From: Bacteroidota bacterium
Lineage (GTDB): Bacteria > Bacteroidota > Bacteroidia > UKL13-3
NCBI GenBank assembly: GCA_947456185.1
Contig: CANGPW010000004.1
Location: 1 to 61,660, forward strand
Direction of reading: 5' to 3'
Length of the DNA: 61,660 nt
This document shows, piece after piece, positions 53,729 through 61,660 of this stretch; within the stretch, counting starts at the first letter, position 1; every line of letters begins with the position of its first letter. The notes beneath the pieces are model-generated. The model was not told where the DNA came from. It did not search any database and saw only the letters and a program-made list of their open reading frames with translations. The position numbers and the translations under genes were made by a program.

Positions 53729-55306
53729 TTAACCTACGTATTTTGCTGATAATTCTTTACAAACTTTTTCAAGAACTGCAGAAGCATCATCTGATAAACC
53801 TTTTTTCAAATCGTCTAAAGTGTTTTTATGTTTATTTTCCATATAACTTAAAAACTCTGCTTCAAACTCACGAACTTTATTTACAGGAACATTTGATAAC
53901 AAACCTTTAGTTCCTAAATAAATAATTGCAACTTGTTGATCTACGCGTAAAGGAGAAAACTGACCTTGTTTCAAAATTTCAACATTACGAGCACCTTTTG
54001 CTAAAACAGCTTTAGTTGCAGCGTCTAAGTCAGAACCAAATTTAGAGAAAGCTTCTAACTCGCGGTATTGCGCTTGATCTAATTTTAAAGTTCCGGCAAC
54101 TTTTTTCATTGATTTAATTTGAGCATTACCACCCACACGCGATACCGAAATACCTACGTTAATAGCTGGACGAATTCCTGAGTTAAATAAATTTGACTCT
54201 AAGAAAATTTGTCCGTCAGTAATAGAAATTACGTTAGTTGGAATGTATGCAGATACGTCACCAGCTTGCGTTTCAATAATTGGTAAAGCAGTTAATGAAC
54301 CACCACCTTTAACCAAATGCTTAATTGAATCTGGAATATCATTCATTGCTTGTGCAATAGAATCAGTAGCGTTAATTTTAGCAGCACGCTCTAATAAACG
54401 AGAGTGAAGATAAAACACATCACCAGGATAAGCTTCACGTCCTGGCGGTCTACGTAATAACAATGAAACTTCGCGGTAAGCTACAGCTTGTTTCGATAAA
54501 TCGTCATAGACTACTAAGGCTGGATTTCCTAAATCACGGAAAAACTCACCAATTGCAGCACCAGCCATTGGAGCATAAAACTGCATTGGAGCTGGATCTG
54601 CAGAAGTTGCAGATACAATAGTGGTATATTTCATTGCTCCATTAGCTTCTAAAGTACTTACAATTTGTGCAACTGTAGATGCTTTTTGACCAATAGCAAC
54701 GTATATACAATATACAGGGTTACCTGCTTCAAAAAATTCTTTTTGATTGATAATGGCATCAATACAAACGGCAGTTTTACCAGTTTGACGATCACCAATA
54801 ACTAATTCACGTTGACCACGTCCAATAGGAATCATTGCATCAATAGCTTTGATACCAGTTTGTAAAGGTTCTTTTACAGGCTCACGATAAATAACCCCAG
54901 GAGCTTTACGTTCCAAAGGCATTTCGTATAAATCACCAGCAATAGGTCCTTTACCATCAATAGGCAAACCTAATGTATTCACTACACGACCAACCATTCC
55001 TGGTCCTACTTTAATAGAAGCAATTCTACCAGTTCTTTTAACTGTATCACCTTCTATAATTGAATCGCTTGAGCCTAATAATACAGCTCCAACGTTATCT
55101 TCTTCCAAATTTAATACAATTGCTTGTACTCCATTTGCAAATTCAATTAACTCTCCAGATTGAACTTTAGTTAATCCATAAATGCGGGCAATTCCATCGC
55201 CCACTTGAAGTACTGTTCCTACTTCTTGTAATTCTGCATCTGTTTTAAAGTTGCTTAATTGCTCTCTGATAATTGCTGATACTTCGTCAGGTCTAATCTC
55301 TACCAT
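53729..55306 (-). CDS. atpA: ATP synthase F1 alpha subunit
   Basis: Non-catalytic nucleotide-binding subunit of F1. 525 residues. Walker A GDRQTGKT at 171-178, [47 protein letters not shown] (with the arginine-finger region further on: [18 protein letters not shown]). N-terminal beta-barrel begins [18 protein letters not shown]. 13 nt after atpH; 87 nt to atpG. Confidence 0.98.
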   Translation of the reverse strand: MVEIRPDEVSAIIREQLSNFKTDAELQEVGTVLQVGDGIARIYGLTKVQSGELIEFANGVQAIVLNLEEDNVGAVLLGSSDSIIEGDTVKRTGRIASIKVGPGMVGRVVNTLGLPIDGKGPIAGDLYEMPLERKAPGVIYREPVKEPLQTGIKAIDAMIPIGRGQRELVIGDRQTGKTAVCIDAIINQKEFFEAGNPVYCIYVAIGQKASTVAQIVSTLEANGAMKYTTIVSATSADPAPMQFYAPMAGAAIGEFFRDLGNPALVVYDDLSKQAVAYREVSLLLRRPPGREAYPGDVFYLHSRLLERAAKINATDSIAQAMNDIPDSIKHLVKGGGSLTALPIIETQAGDVSAYIPTNVISITDGQIFLESNLFNSGIRPAINVGISVSRVGGNAQIKSMKKVAGTLKLDQAQYRELEAFSKFGSDLDAATKAVLAKGARNVEILKQGQFSPLRVDQQVAIIYLGTKGLLSNVPVNKVREFEAEFLSYMENKHKNTLDDLKKGLSDDASAVLEKVCKELSAKYVG

Positions 55307-55319
55307 AATAATTTTTTGT

Positions 55320-55871
55320 TTATTTTGAGATATATGTGTTTAATAACTGTTGTTTAGCTTTACGTAATTTACCAGAAATACTTGCATCATACAAACGGTC
55401 TTCCATTTGAATCATTAATCCACCAATTAAAGATGAATCTACAAGCATTTTTAGTTCTACGTTTTTACCGCTTTGATGTTGTAAAAAGTTTTGAATTTCA
55501 GCTTTAATTTCAGCTGATGCTGCTGTAGCAGTTTTTACTGTTGCAGTAGCAATTTTATTAATTTCGTTATATTGAGCAATGAAAGCTTCACAAATAGTAA
55601 CTAAAACCATTTCACGTTGTTTACGTGTAATGATAGCTACAAATGAAATAGTTAATTTATTGAACGAACTAGCAAATATTTGAGTAATAACTGCCATTTT
55701 TTTATCGCCTTTAATCACTGGACTTTTAAGCAAGTTTTCTAAAGCATTATTTTCTTCAATAGTATGTTTCAATAATTTAATATCGGCACATATTACATCC
55801 AAAATATTTTGTTCTGTTGCTAAATCAATTAATGATTTGGCATAACGACTGGCTACTCTATAATCTGACAT
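55320..55871 (-). CDS. atpH: ATP synthase F1 delta subunit
   Basis: Peripheral-stalk cap of F1 (OSCP equivalent). 183 residues: N-terminal helical bundle [22 protein letters not shown] and C-terminal [39 protein letters not shown], the conserved delta/OSCP signature. 4-nt gap after atpF, 13 nt before atpA. Confidence 0.95.
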   Translation of the reverse strand: MSDYRVASRYAKSLIDLATEQNILDVICADIKLLKHTIEENNALENLLKSPVIKGDKKMAVITQIFASSFNKLTISFVAIITRKQREMVLVTICEAFIAQYNEINKIATATVKTATAASAEIKAEIQNFLQHQSGKNVELKMLVDSSLIGGLMIQMEDRLYDASISGKLRKAKQQLLNTYISK

Positions 55872-55875
55872 ATGA

Positions 55876-56370
55876 TTAGTTCAGTGTTATATTTTTTAAA
55901 CTATCATTTACAAAAACCTCTTGTTGGCTTCTGTCTTCCATTTTCTTACGAAGTATTTTTTCAGCTAAGTCAACTGTAAGCACAGCAACTTGAGTTTTCA
56001 ACTGATTCATGGCGTTTACTTTTTCCATTTCAATTGCTTCTTTGGCTGCAGCTATCATCTTGTCACCTTCACTTTTGGCATCACCTTTAGCTTTCGCTAA
56101 AATTTGATCCTTAATTTCGTTGGCTTCTTTCAATAACTTATCACGTTCAACACGTGCTTCATTTAAAAGACGTTGATTGTCATTTTTTAAACTTTCTAAT
56201 TGTTTACGAGCAATTTCGGCAGACTTTAAAGCCTCATCAATGCTATCTTCTCTTTCTTTTAAAGCCTGTGTAATTGGTTTCCAAGCAAATTTACCTAATA
56301 CAAATAATAGGATAAAAAAAGCCAAAGCACTCCAAAATAACAAACCAATACTTGGGGTTACTAATTCCAT
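55876..56370 (-). CDS. atpF: ATP synthase Fo b subunit
   Basis: Peripheral stalk. 164 residues: N-terminal TM helix (about 5-25, GLLFWSALAFFILLFVLGKF with the typical F-A-W-KPI), then a long charged coiled coil (about 30-150). One copy of atpF only. Preceded by a hairpin that separates it from atpE. Confidence 0.95.
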   Translation of the reverse strand: MELVTPSIGLLFWSALAFFILLFVLGKFAWKPITQALKEREDSIDEALKSAEIARKQLESLKNDNQRLLNEARVERDKLLKEANEIKDQILAKAKGDAKSEGDKMIAAAKEAIEMEKVNAMNQLKTQVAVLTVDLAEKILRKKMEDRSQQEVFVNDSLKNITLN

Positions 56371-56405
56371 TGTATGATAATTTTTTTTAGTTTTTAAATA
56401 AAATA

Positions 56406-56433
56406 AAGCCCGATTTTTTATTTAACCGGGCTT
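56406..56433 (-). terminator. intercistronic hairpin between atpE and atpF
   Basis: AAGCCCG / CGGGCTT, 7-bp GC-rich stem with 14-nt loop, followed on the minus strand by TATTTTATTT. Probably a partial terminator or mRNA-stabilising hairpin after the c-subunit gene, which must be made in excess. Confidence 0.6.
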
Positions 56434-56451
56434 CTTGTAGAAAATGGAAAA

Positions 56452-56673
<222 letters not shown>

Positions 56674-56712
56674 TTAGTTTAGTTTAAAATTTTAAAATTT
56701 ATTTATTGTTTA

Positions 56713-57870
56713 TTAGTGATGTGCTTCTTCTGATTCAATATTTACAGCCATTCCGATAAATAATGCCGATAAGATTGTAAATATAAAAGCTTGTAAAAAA
56801 GCAACCAATAATTCAATAGCACTGATAAATACAATAAGCGGTGTAGTTGCAAAACCAACAGCAAACGATTTAAATAATATAGCTAAGCATACTAAGCTTA
56901 ATACCAAAATGTGACCTGCAGTAATATTCGCAAATAAACGAATCATTAGTGCAAAAGGTTTTGTAAATATTCCAATTATTTCAACAGGTATCATTAATGG
57001 ATATAACCACAATGGTACATGAGGAAGAAAAATATGTTTCCAATAAGCTTTTTTAGCATTGATATTAGTTAAAACAAATGTAATAACAGAAAGAATCATG
57101 GTTACTGCAATATTTCCCGTAACATTTGCTCCACCTGGAAAGAACGGTATTAAACCCAACATATTATTAAACCATATAAAGAAAAATACTGTTAATAAAT
57201 AAGGCATGTATTTATTGGTATGTTTTCCTAAGTTAGGTGCAGCTATGTCATCTCTAACAAATAAAATTATTGGTTCTAACCAACTTTGAATTCCTTTTGG
57301 AGCGCCAATTCCTCTTTTAGCATAACCGTTGGCAACTGTTAAAAAAATTAACATTAAACCAAATACACTGATTAATAAAGTTGCAACATTTTTGGTAATT
57401 GAAAAATCTAATACTTTAATATCAGATAAAACATTTCCATTTTCATCCACTGCATGAATTTTTTCATGTTCAATTTTGTATGAATATTTTCCAATATAAA
57501 TATCATGCCCATGATTAAATTTTCCACTTGAAAAAACATCTAAACCTTTATCTGTATATAATATAACTGGTAAATGAATGCTTGTATGACCCCACAAATG
57601 CCAATCATGCGCATCTGCAACGTGTTCCATGATGGTTTTATTGATATCAAATTTTTCTTCCCCATGATTTTCAGGTGAAATATTTTCTGAAGCTTCTGAT
57701 GAATGGATTGTTGCTGTTTCTATTTTAGAAGAATCAGTTGCTGAAGAACTAGTGGTGTGATTTGCAAATGAAAATATTGAAACGAATGAAAATACAATCG
57801 TTAAAATTAGTGTTTTTAGGCTATAGTATGTTGATTTAAAATTATTTATATGAGTCATTTGGTTCTTCAT
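56713..57870 (-). CDS. atpB: ATP synthase Fo a subunit with N-terminal signal and His-rich extension
   Basis: Stator half-channel subunit. 385 residues from 57870, about 110 longer than E. coli AtpB. N-terminus: a signal-like hydrophobic segment (about 17-36, LKTLILTIVFSFVSIFSFA), then a soluble extension rich in His, Asp and Glu (HVADAHDWHLWGHTSIHLPVILY and HEKIHAVDENGN), a known feature of Bacteroidota AtpB. The membrane part has the conserved FALMIRLFANITAGHI with the essential Arg, and AIELLVAFLQAFIFTILSALFIG. The start could also be 57858; both overlap the preceding gene. Confidence 0.92.
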   Translation of the reverse strand: MKNQMTHINNFKSTYYSLKTLILTIVFSFVSIFSFANHTTSSSATDSSKIETATIHSSEASENISPENHGEEKFDINKTIMEHVADAHDWHLWGHTSIHLPVILYTDKGLDVFSSGKFNHGHDIYIGKYSYKIEHEKIHAVDENGNVLSDIKVLDFSITKNVATLLISVFGLMLIFLTVANGYAKRGIGAPKGIQSWLEPIILFVRDDIAAPNLGKHTNKYMPYLLTVFFFIWFNNMLGLIPFFPGGANVTGNIAVTMILSVITFVLTNINAKKAYWKHIFLPHVPLWLYPLMIPVEIIGIFTKPFALMIRLFANITAGHILVLSLVCLAILFKSFAVGFATTPLIVFISAIELLVAFLQAFIFTILSALFIGMAVNIESEEAHH

Positions 57871-58258
57871 TTCTTGCTGAATCGGTGCGCAATTTAGTAG
57901 TAAGATTATAAATTTCAAACACAATAAATAAAATAAAAAGCAACATAAAGTAAAAAATGAAAGTTATTTGATAATTTTTATGTGTTAAAGCATAATACAA
58001 AACATAAATTAAACCACTTAAAAACCTGATTGCTAAGGCAGCATACGAGTAAATTACAAATTGTTGTGGTCCCCTTTTCAATCCCAAATAACTGATATAA
58101 AACACTAAACAAGTTAGTATGCAAAAAAAACAAATCGTTTTAACTACATCTGATTTGTTCAGATCAAGTTTGAAATAATCAATGGCATAAAAAGTTCCTA
58201 AGCCTATAAAAATACTTAAACCTATACTTAGTAAAAAAAAAGGGAGCACTATCTTCAT
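57842..58258 (-). CDS. small four-TM protein of the ATP synthase operon (AtpI-like)
   Basis: 138 residues with four hydrophobic helices (about 4-26, 40-60, 67-88, 96-118) and a charged C-terminal tail. No family is recognised with certainty. Its place between the AtpZ-like gene and atpB is that of AtpI (UncI), an assembly factor for the c-ring, but size and sequence are only loosely similar. Its 3' end overlaps the start of atpB by about 29 nt (17 if atpB starts at 57858), so the two are translationally coupled. It is 6 nt downstream of the AtpZ-like gene. Confidence 0.75.
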   Translation of the reverse strand: MKIVLPFFLLSIGLSIFIGLGTFYAIDYFKLDLNKSDVVKTICFFCILTCLVFYISYLGLKRGPQQFVIYSYAALAIRFLSGLIYVLYYALTHKNYQITFIFYFMLLFILFIVFEIYNLTTKLRTDSARNEEPNDSYK

Positions 58259-58264
58259 TTTGAA

Positions 58265-58495
58265 TTATTTATCTTGAGTAAAGTTTTTTATTAAATTGTA
58301 AAATCCTATAGCCATTCCTATAAATACACCAATGATGGTTAAATATGGAACTTTATGAATGTAATGCTTATCGGCCCAATTTCCCAAATAAGTAAAAATT
58401 AGCATAAAAAGGATTATCTGAATTAGCAAGCCTATTATTTTGGAATATTTAGCATACCCATTTTTTAAGTCATTATTTGGTTCAGAATTTGTCAT
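58265..58495 (-). CDS. AtpZ/AtpI-family protein
   Basis: 76 residues: charged N-terminus, TM helix about 22-41 (GLLIQIILFMLIFTYLGNWAD), short loop, TM helix about 50-68 (LTIIGVFIGMAIGFYNLIK). The GNWADKHY...P.LTIIGVFIGMAIGFYNLIK pattern fits the AtpZ/AtpI family, which assists Fo assembly or Mg2+/Ca2+ handling. First gene of the operon; next gene 6 nt downstream. Confidence 0.85.
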   Translation of the reverse strand: MTNSEPNNDLKNGYAKYSKIIGLLIQIILFMLIFTYLGNWADKHYIHKVPYLTIIGVFIGMAIGFYNLIKNFTQDK

Positions 58496-58553
58496 ATTTG
58501 AATTTGCAAAAGTAATTATTATGGTAAAACAATTATTTATTTAATTTGCGAAC

Positions 58554-58676
58554 ATGAAAATAAATAGAATCCTCATTTATTGTTTACTATCAATGGTACT
58601 TTTAAGTACTGTAACATCATGTTCAAGTAAAAAAGGAATTGCAAGAAATAAAAAATGTAATTGTCCTAAGTTTTAG
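58554..58676 (+). CDS. 40-residue lipoprotein with CxCP tail
   Basis: A very short gene: ATG at 58554, TAG at 58674-58676. The product starts with a good lipoprotein signal (MKINRILIYCLLSMVLLSTVTSC, lipobox VTSC, Cys23) and the mature peptide is only 18 residues, SSKKGIARNKKCNCPKF after the cysteine. The CxCP-F ending with basic residues matches a class of tiny Bacteroidota lipoproteins I have seen without assigned function. The gene lies between divergent atpZ and the downstream glycosyltransferase gene (40 nt), on the same strand as the latter. A chance open frame would rarely contain such a clean signal peptide, so I take it as real. Confidence 0.75.
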   Translation: MKINRILIYCLLSMVLLSTVTSCSSKKGIARNKKCNCPKF

Positions 58677-58716
58677 CAAAAGGATTTACTATTTATTAAT
58701 ATTTTAAACCTCAAAC

Positions 58717-59526
58717 ATGTCGAATCCATTAATAAGTTTAATAACAGTAACTTTTAACGCTGAGCAATTACTGTCTCAAACTTGGCAATCGGCCATTGAT
58801 CAAACTTACCAAAACTTTGAACTCATATTGATAGATGGAGGTTCAAAAGACAATACCTTACAAGTTGCAAAACAGTTTGAAAATAAAATAGGAACGGTTA
58901 TTTCTGAACCTGATAATGGTATTTACGATGCAATGAACAAAGGAATAAAAGCTGCAAAAGGTGAATGGGTTTACTTTTTAAATGCTGGTGACTCCTTTTA
59001 TAATAAAGAAGTGTTAGCAAGTATTTTTGACAACAAAAATCAGGAGAGTTATGAGCTCATTTATGGAAAAGTACAAACAGTAAATGAACCAACTGGGGTT
59101 AATTATATTAATGGTAAACAGGTAACATTTTCTGATTTTTACTCCCATTATCCTATTTGCCATCAAGCTACATTTACAAATATAAAAGCCTTTGAAAAAA
59201 TTGGTTTTTACAATATTAATTATAAATTGGTATCTGACAATACTTGGTTTGCTTTGTTTTTTAAAAACCAAGCTAATAAAGCCATTTTTATTGATAAAAT
59301 TATTGCCTTTTACGATATTCAAGGGGCTACTTATCATAAGCGAATGAAAGGTTATAAAGAATATATTCATTTTGGATGGGGTAATTTTCCTTTATCTGTG
59401 GCAATAAAAAACTGGATGAAATATCCACTTTTATGGTTAAAAGTAAAATTGATCAGAACTTTTACCAATACTACAATTTTTAAAATCTATAGGAAACTTA
59501 AGTTTGGAAAAAAAGTGGCTGTTTAA
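58717..59526 (+). CDS. family 2 glycosyltransferase
   Basis: 269 residues, GT-A fold. N-terminal ISLITVTFNAEQLLSQTWQSAIDQTYQNFELILIDGGSKDNT, then ISEPDNGIYDAMNKGIKAAKGEWVYFLNAGDSFY, with the DxD-like NAGD for metal/nucleotide-sugar binding. Resembles WbbD/WcaA-like GT2 enzymes for cell-surface glycans. No other glycan genes in the window, so the substrate is unknown. Followed by a terminator. Confidence 0.9.
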   Translation: MSNPLISLITVTFNAEQLLSQTWQSAIDQTYQNFELILIDGGSKDNTLQVAKQFENKIGTVISEPDNGIYDAMNKGIKAAKGEWVYFLNAGDSFYNKEVLASIFDNKNQESYELIYGKVQTVNEPTGVNYINGKQVTFSDFYSHYPICHQATFTNIKAFEKIGFYNINYKLVSDNTWFALFFKNQANKAIFIDKIIAFYDIQGATYHKRMKGYKEYIHFGWGNFPLSVAIKNWMKYPLLWLKVKLIRTFTNTTIFKIYRKLKFGKKVAV

Positions 59527-59571
59527 ATTCAATTTCCGAATTTCAAAAAAATTTATTCAATTATATTATCA

Positions 59572-59609
59572 CAAAAAAAGGGCAATTGAAATATGATCAA
59601 TTGCCCTTT
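59572..59609. terminator. terminator shared by the glycosyltransferase gene and nusA
   Basis: 13-bp perfect stem AAAGGGCAATTGA / TCAATTGCCCTTT (59577-59589 with 59597-59609). On the minus strand it is followed by T7; on the plus strand the T-run is short. Confidence 0.88.
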
Positions 59610-59630
59610 CTTACATTATCAATTTTAAAT

Positions 59631-60866
59631 TTACTCGAATTCAGCTTCAAGAATACGTTTAATTTCAACTATTGTATCTTCCTCTAAATCAGTTCTACGC
59701 ACTAAATCTTCGTTTGAAACCGCTAAAACCGCTTTGGCTGTATCTAAACCTGTATTTTTTAACTCATCAATAATCCAACTATCAATTTCGTCTGTAAATT
59801 CATCTAAATCTATGTCATCTCCTTCACTTTCACCATCACGATAAACATCTATTTCATAACCTACCATTTTTCCAGCAAGTTTTATATTATTACCACCATT
59901 ACCAATGGCTAAGCTCACTTGGTCTGGTTTTAAGAACACGGAAACGCGTTTGTCAGCTTCTTCGACTTTAATGCTCGTAATTTTAGCAGGACTTAAAGCA
60001 CGAGTAACTAATAATTGTAAGTTATTGGTATAGTTAATTACGTCAATATTTTCGTTACGTAATTCACGAACAATTCCATGAATACGACTACCTTTCATAC
60101 CAACACATGCTCCTACTGGATCAATTCTATCATCATAACTTTCTACAGCTACTTTAGCACGTTTACCTGGTTCACGAACAATTTTTTTGATGTTAATTAA
60201 ACCATCAATTATTTCTGGAACTTCAAGTTCAAATAATCTTTCTAAGAATAATGGAGAAGTACGAGATAATATAATTCTAGGGCTACCATTATGCATTTCT
60301 ACTCTTAAAACAATTGCTTTAATTGATTCGCCTTTTTTATAATGATCAGCAGGAATCATTTCAATTTTTGGAAGTAATAATTCATTGCCTTCTTCATCCA
60401 GCACCATGATTTCTTTTTTCCAAATTTGATATACTTCACCACTAACTATTTCGCCAACTTTATCTTTATATTTCTTGTATAGTTCGTCTTTCTCTAATTC
60501 CAAAACTTTTCCTAATAAGGTTTGACGAGCTGATAAAATTGCTCTTCTACCAAATACGGCCATTCCAACTTCTTCAGTTACATCTTCTCCAATTTCAAAA
60601 TCGGGTTCAATTTTAACTGCATCACTGTATGAAATTTGTGCTCTTGGATTTTCTACTTCACCATCATGAACAATGTTTCTATTTTGCCAAATTTCTAAGT
60701 CACCACTTTTATCATTTATAATAACATCAAAGTTATCATCGGTAACAAATTTTTTGCGTAACATGGTTCTAAATACATCTTCAAGCACGCGCTGAAGTGT
60801 TGCTCTGTCAATGTTTTTAAATTCTTTAAACTCATCAAATGAGCTTATCAGTCCTTCACTATGCAT
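59631..60866 (-). CDS. nusA: transcription termination/antitermination factor NusA
   Basis: RNA-polymerase-bound factor modulating pausing, termination and antitermination. 411 residues: N-terminal RNAP-binding domain (NIDRATLQRVLEDVFRTML), S1 domain (about 130-200, GEIVSGEVYQIWKKEIMV), KH domains (DPVGACVGMKGSRIHGIVREL and VFLKPDQVSLAIGNGGNNIKLA) and an acidic C-terminal tail with a helix-hairpin-like TGLDTAKAVLAVSNEDLVRRTDL. Lies 55 nt after rimP; infB, which usually follows, is absent and a terminator occurs instead. Confidence 0.96.
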   Translation of the reverse strand: MHSEGLISSFDEFKEFKNIDRATLQRVLEDVFRTMLRKKFVTDDNFDVIINDKSGDLEIWQNRNIVHDGEVENPRAQISYSDAVKIEPDFEIGEDVTEEVGMAVFGRRAILSARQTLLGKVLELEKDELYKKYKDKVGEIVSGEVYQIWKKEIMVLDEEGNELLLPKIEMIPADHYKKGESIKAIVLRVEMHNGSPRIILSRTSPLFLERLFELEVPEIIDGLINIKKIVREPGKRAKVAVESYDDRIDPVGACVGMKGSRIHGIVRELRNENIDVINYTNNLQLLVTRALSPAKITSIKVEEADKRVSVFLKPDQVSLAIGNGGNNIKLAGKMVGYEIDVYRDGESEGDDIDLDEFTDEIDSWIIDELKNTGLDTAKAVLAVSNEDLVRRTDLEEDTIVEIKRILEAEFE

Positions 60867-60921
60867 ATTCTATTTTGTTGTTTTTATTTTAATTCTTAAA
60901 TTATTTTCTAAATACTTAAAA

Positions 60922-61386
60922 CTATTTAAAGCTTATTTGAACAGTACTTTCTTTTATATCGTTAATATTTATATCCTTTAAAATGGTATCTTTTGCTTTA
61001 TAATCCTTCTTGGTATCTTTTAAATGAAGTGTAATAATATCACCTTCTATTTTTACTAATTTGCCTAATAATTCAGTATTTTGCAATAAAACAACTTTCA
61101 ATTCACGTCCAATATGTTTTGGATATTGTCTAAAAAGTGTCAATGGGTTTTCAGCACCTGGTGATGAAACTTCCATTGTATAAGGCTCTTCTCCATACTC
61201 CATGGCATCTAAATGGCCTGACAAATGTTTACTTAACATTCTGCATTCATCTATGCTTACTCCATTATCTCCATCAATAAAAATACTTACTTTTTTACTG
61301 CCAACTTTCCATTCTATATTTACTAAAAACAAATGTGATGATAAATACTCATTTGTCCAAATTGTTAATTGCTCTATTATATCCAT
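60922..61386 (-). CDS. rimP: ribosome maturation factor RimP
   Basis: Assists 30S subunit maturation. 154 residues: N-terminal alpha/beta domain with VNIEWKVGSKKVSIFIDGDNGVSIDECRMLSKHLSGHLD and PYTMEVSSPGAENPL, the RimP signature (EVSSPG), then the C-terminal SH3-like domain GRELKVVLLQNTELLGKLVKIEGDIITL. Start ATG at 61386: a longer frame exists upstream but passes through a transcription terminator hairpin. Operon with nusA. Confidence 0.95.
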   Translation of the reverse strand: MDIIEQLTIWTNEYLSSHLFLVNIEWKVGSKKVSIFIDGDNGVSIDECRMLSKHLSGHLDAMEYGEEPYTMEVSSPGAENPLTLFRQYPKHIGRELKVVLLQNTELLGKLVKIEGDIITLHLKDTKKDYKAKDTILKDININDIKESTVQISFK

Positions 61387-61395
61387 TTTAAAAAT

Positions 61396-61424
61396 AAAAG
61401 AGGGGACTTTTGTCCCCTCTTTTT
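61396..61424. terminator. terminator hairpin immediately upstream of rimP
   Basis: AAAAGAGGGGAC / GTCCCCTCTTTT, perfect 12-bp stem with 4-nt TTTT loop. On the minus strand it ends the T9SS type B gene and lies 10 nt before the rimP ATG. Confidence 0.88.
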
Positions 61425-61512
61425 CATAACTAATACGTTTCAAAAGTAAACATATTTTCTAATAAAGCAAACTTTTTAAAAATAAGTTTCTAGAGTTAGT
61501 TGTTTTAAACCA

Positions 61513-61660
61513 TTATCTTAACAAAGTAACAGAACCAGAATATTGGTATTTTTTACCACTAAAACTGCTTGCAAATATTTGGTAAACGTATGCATCTTGC
61601 TGACATTCGCCTCCTGATTTCATGTCTGTTCCATCCCAACCTGTATTTTTTGGCCAAGTA
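61513..61660 (-). CDS. C-terminal end of a T9SS type B (gliding-associated) secreted protein, cut by window edge
   Basis: Open frame from the right edge to TAA at 61513-61515; 48 complete codons. The end reads WDGTDMKSGGECQQDAYVYQ then GKKYQYSGSVTLLR, the hallmark of the CHU_C / gliding motility-associated C-terminal domain (type B T9SS sorting signal: WDGTD, AYVY, G-x-VTLLR at the very C-terminus). The N-terminal part, and so the function, lies outside the window. Followed by the strong terminator at 61396-61424. Confidence 0.85.
   Translation of the reverse strand, partial: TWPKNTGWDGTDMKSGGECQQDAYVYQIFASSFSGKKYQYSGSVTLLR

Noticed and set aside
61387..61443. N-terminal extension of RimP
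   Set aside because: It would be encoded by a 12-bp terminator stem-loop, and the ATG at 61386 gives the normal RimP start.

Overview
The window is a low-GC (about one third G+C by eye) stretch of core chromosome from a member of the Bacteroidota, from a lineage with the type IX secretion system (T9SS) and gliding-type machinery. Evidence: three secreted proteins end in the T9SS type A C-terminal sorting domain and a fourth, cut by the right edge, ends in the type B (gliding-associated) form; there is a contiguous gldA-gldF-gldG locus and a PorV/PorQ-family outer-membrane protein; the F1Fo ATP synthase operon lacks atpD/atpC, as is usual in this phylum; TAnnTTTG -7 boxes precede several genes, and Shine-Dalgarno sites are essentially absent. 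No rRNA, tRNA, CRISPR array, prophage or intact insertion sequence was seen.

Layout. 1-1034: 3' end of lon with a strong terminator. 1.1-9.9 kb: mostly minus-strand housekeeping and accessory genes (TPR protein, ACMSD-type decarboxylase, gpmI, a secreted M43 metalloprotease, aroC, a small lipoprotein), interrupted by a 490-bp gene-free stretch at 3879-4368. 10.1-11.1 kb: a DUF2279-like protein on the plus strand. 11.1-27.3 kb: the complete dcw (division and cell wall) cluster on the minus strand in the order mraZ-rsmH-ftsL-ftsI-murE-mraY-murD-ftsW-murG-murC-ftsQ-ftsA-ftsZ, preceded by three 10-bp-spaced MraZ boxes. It makes the meso-DAP muropeptide precursor and the FtsZ/FtsA/FtsQLWI divisome; murF, murB and ddl are not here. 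27.7-33.7 kb, plus strand: a T9SS cargo protein, gldA-gldF-gldG and a DUF4340-like membrane protein. 33.7-47.6 kb, mainly minus strand: a DUF4397-repeat T9SS protein, an acyl-CoA dehydrogenase, a PorV/Q barrel plus NHL-like lipoprotein pair, an Fe-S assembly pair (mrp plus NifU-type protein), purD, a two-domain acyltransferase, a deoxynucleoside kinase, a pseudouridine synthase and panB. 47.7-52.7 kb, plus strand: a lipoprotein, dnaK, a ParE-type toxin-antitoxin pair and a DEAD-box helicase. 52.7-58.5 kb, minus strand: the ATP synthase operon (AtpZ-like, a 4-TM protein, atpB-E-F-H-A-G). 58.5-61.7 kb: a 40-residue lipoprotein, a family 2 glycosyltransferase, the rimP-nusA pair and the partial type B T9SS protein.

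The most unusual signal is not a gene. Many spacers carry runs of short 7-8-nt words in degenerate tandem (for example AATTGATG x6, GTTGATTG x4, ATGTTGG x4, TAGTACTTAGTT, GGCAATAG). In murC and murG such runs lie in frame inside the coding sequence of essential enzymes, and at mraZ and gldA they overlap the stop codon. Together with several classic inverted repeats (18837, 26776, 32543, 46737), they suggest an active process that seeds short repeats through this genome. No wholly new multi-gene system is convincingly visible; the best candidates for uncharacterised biology are these word repeats, the CxC-P mini-lipoprotein, the PorV/Q-NHL pair and the triple DUF4397 protein.
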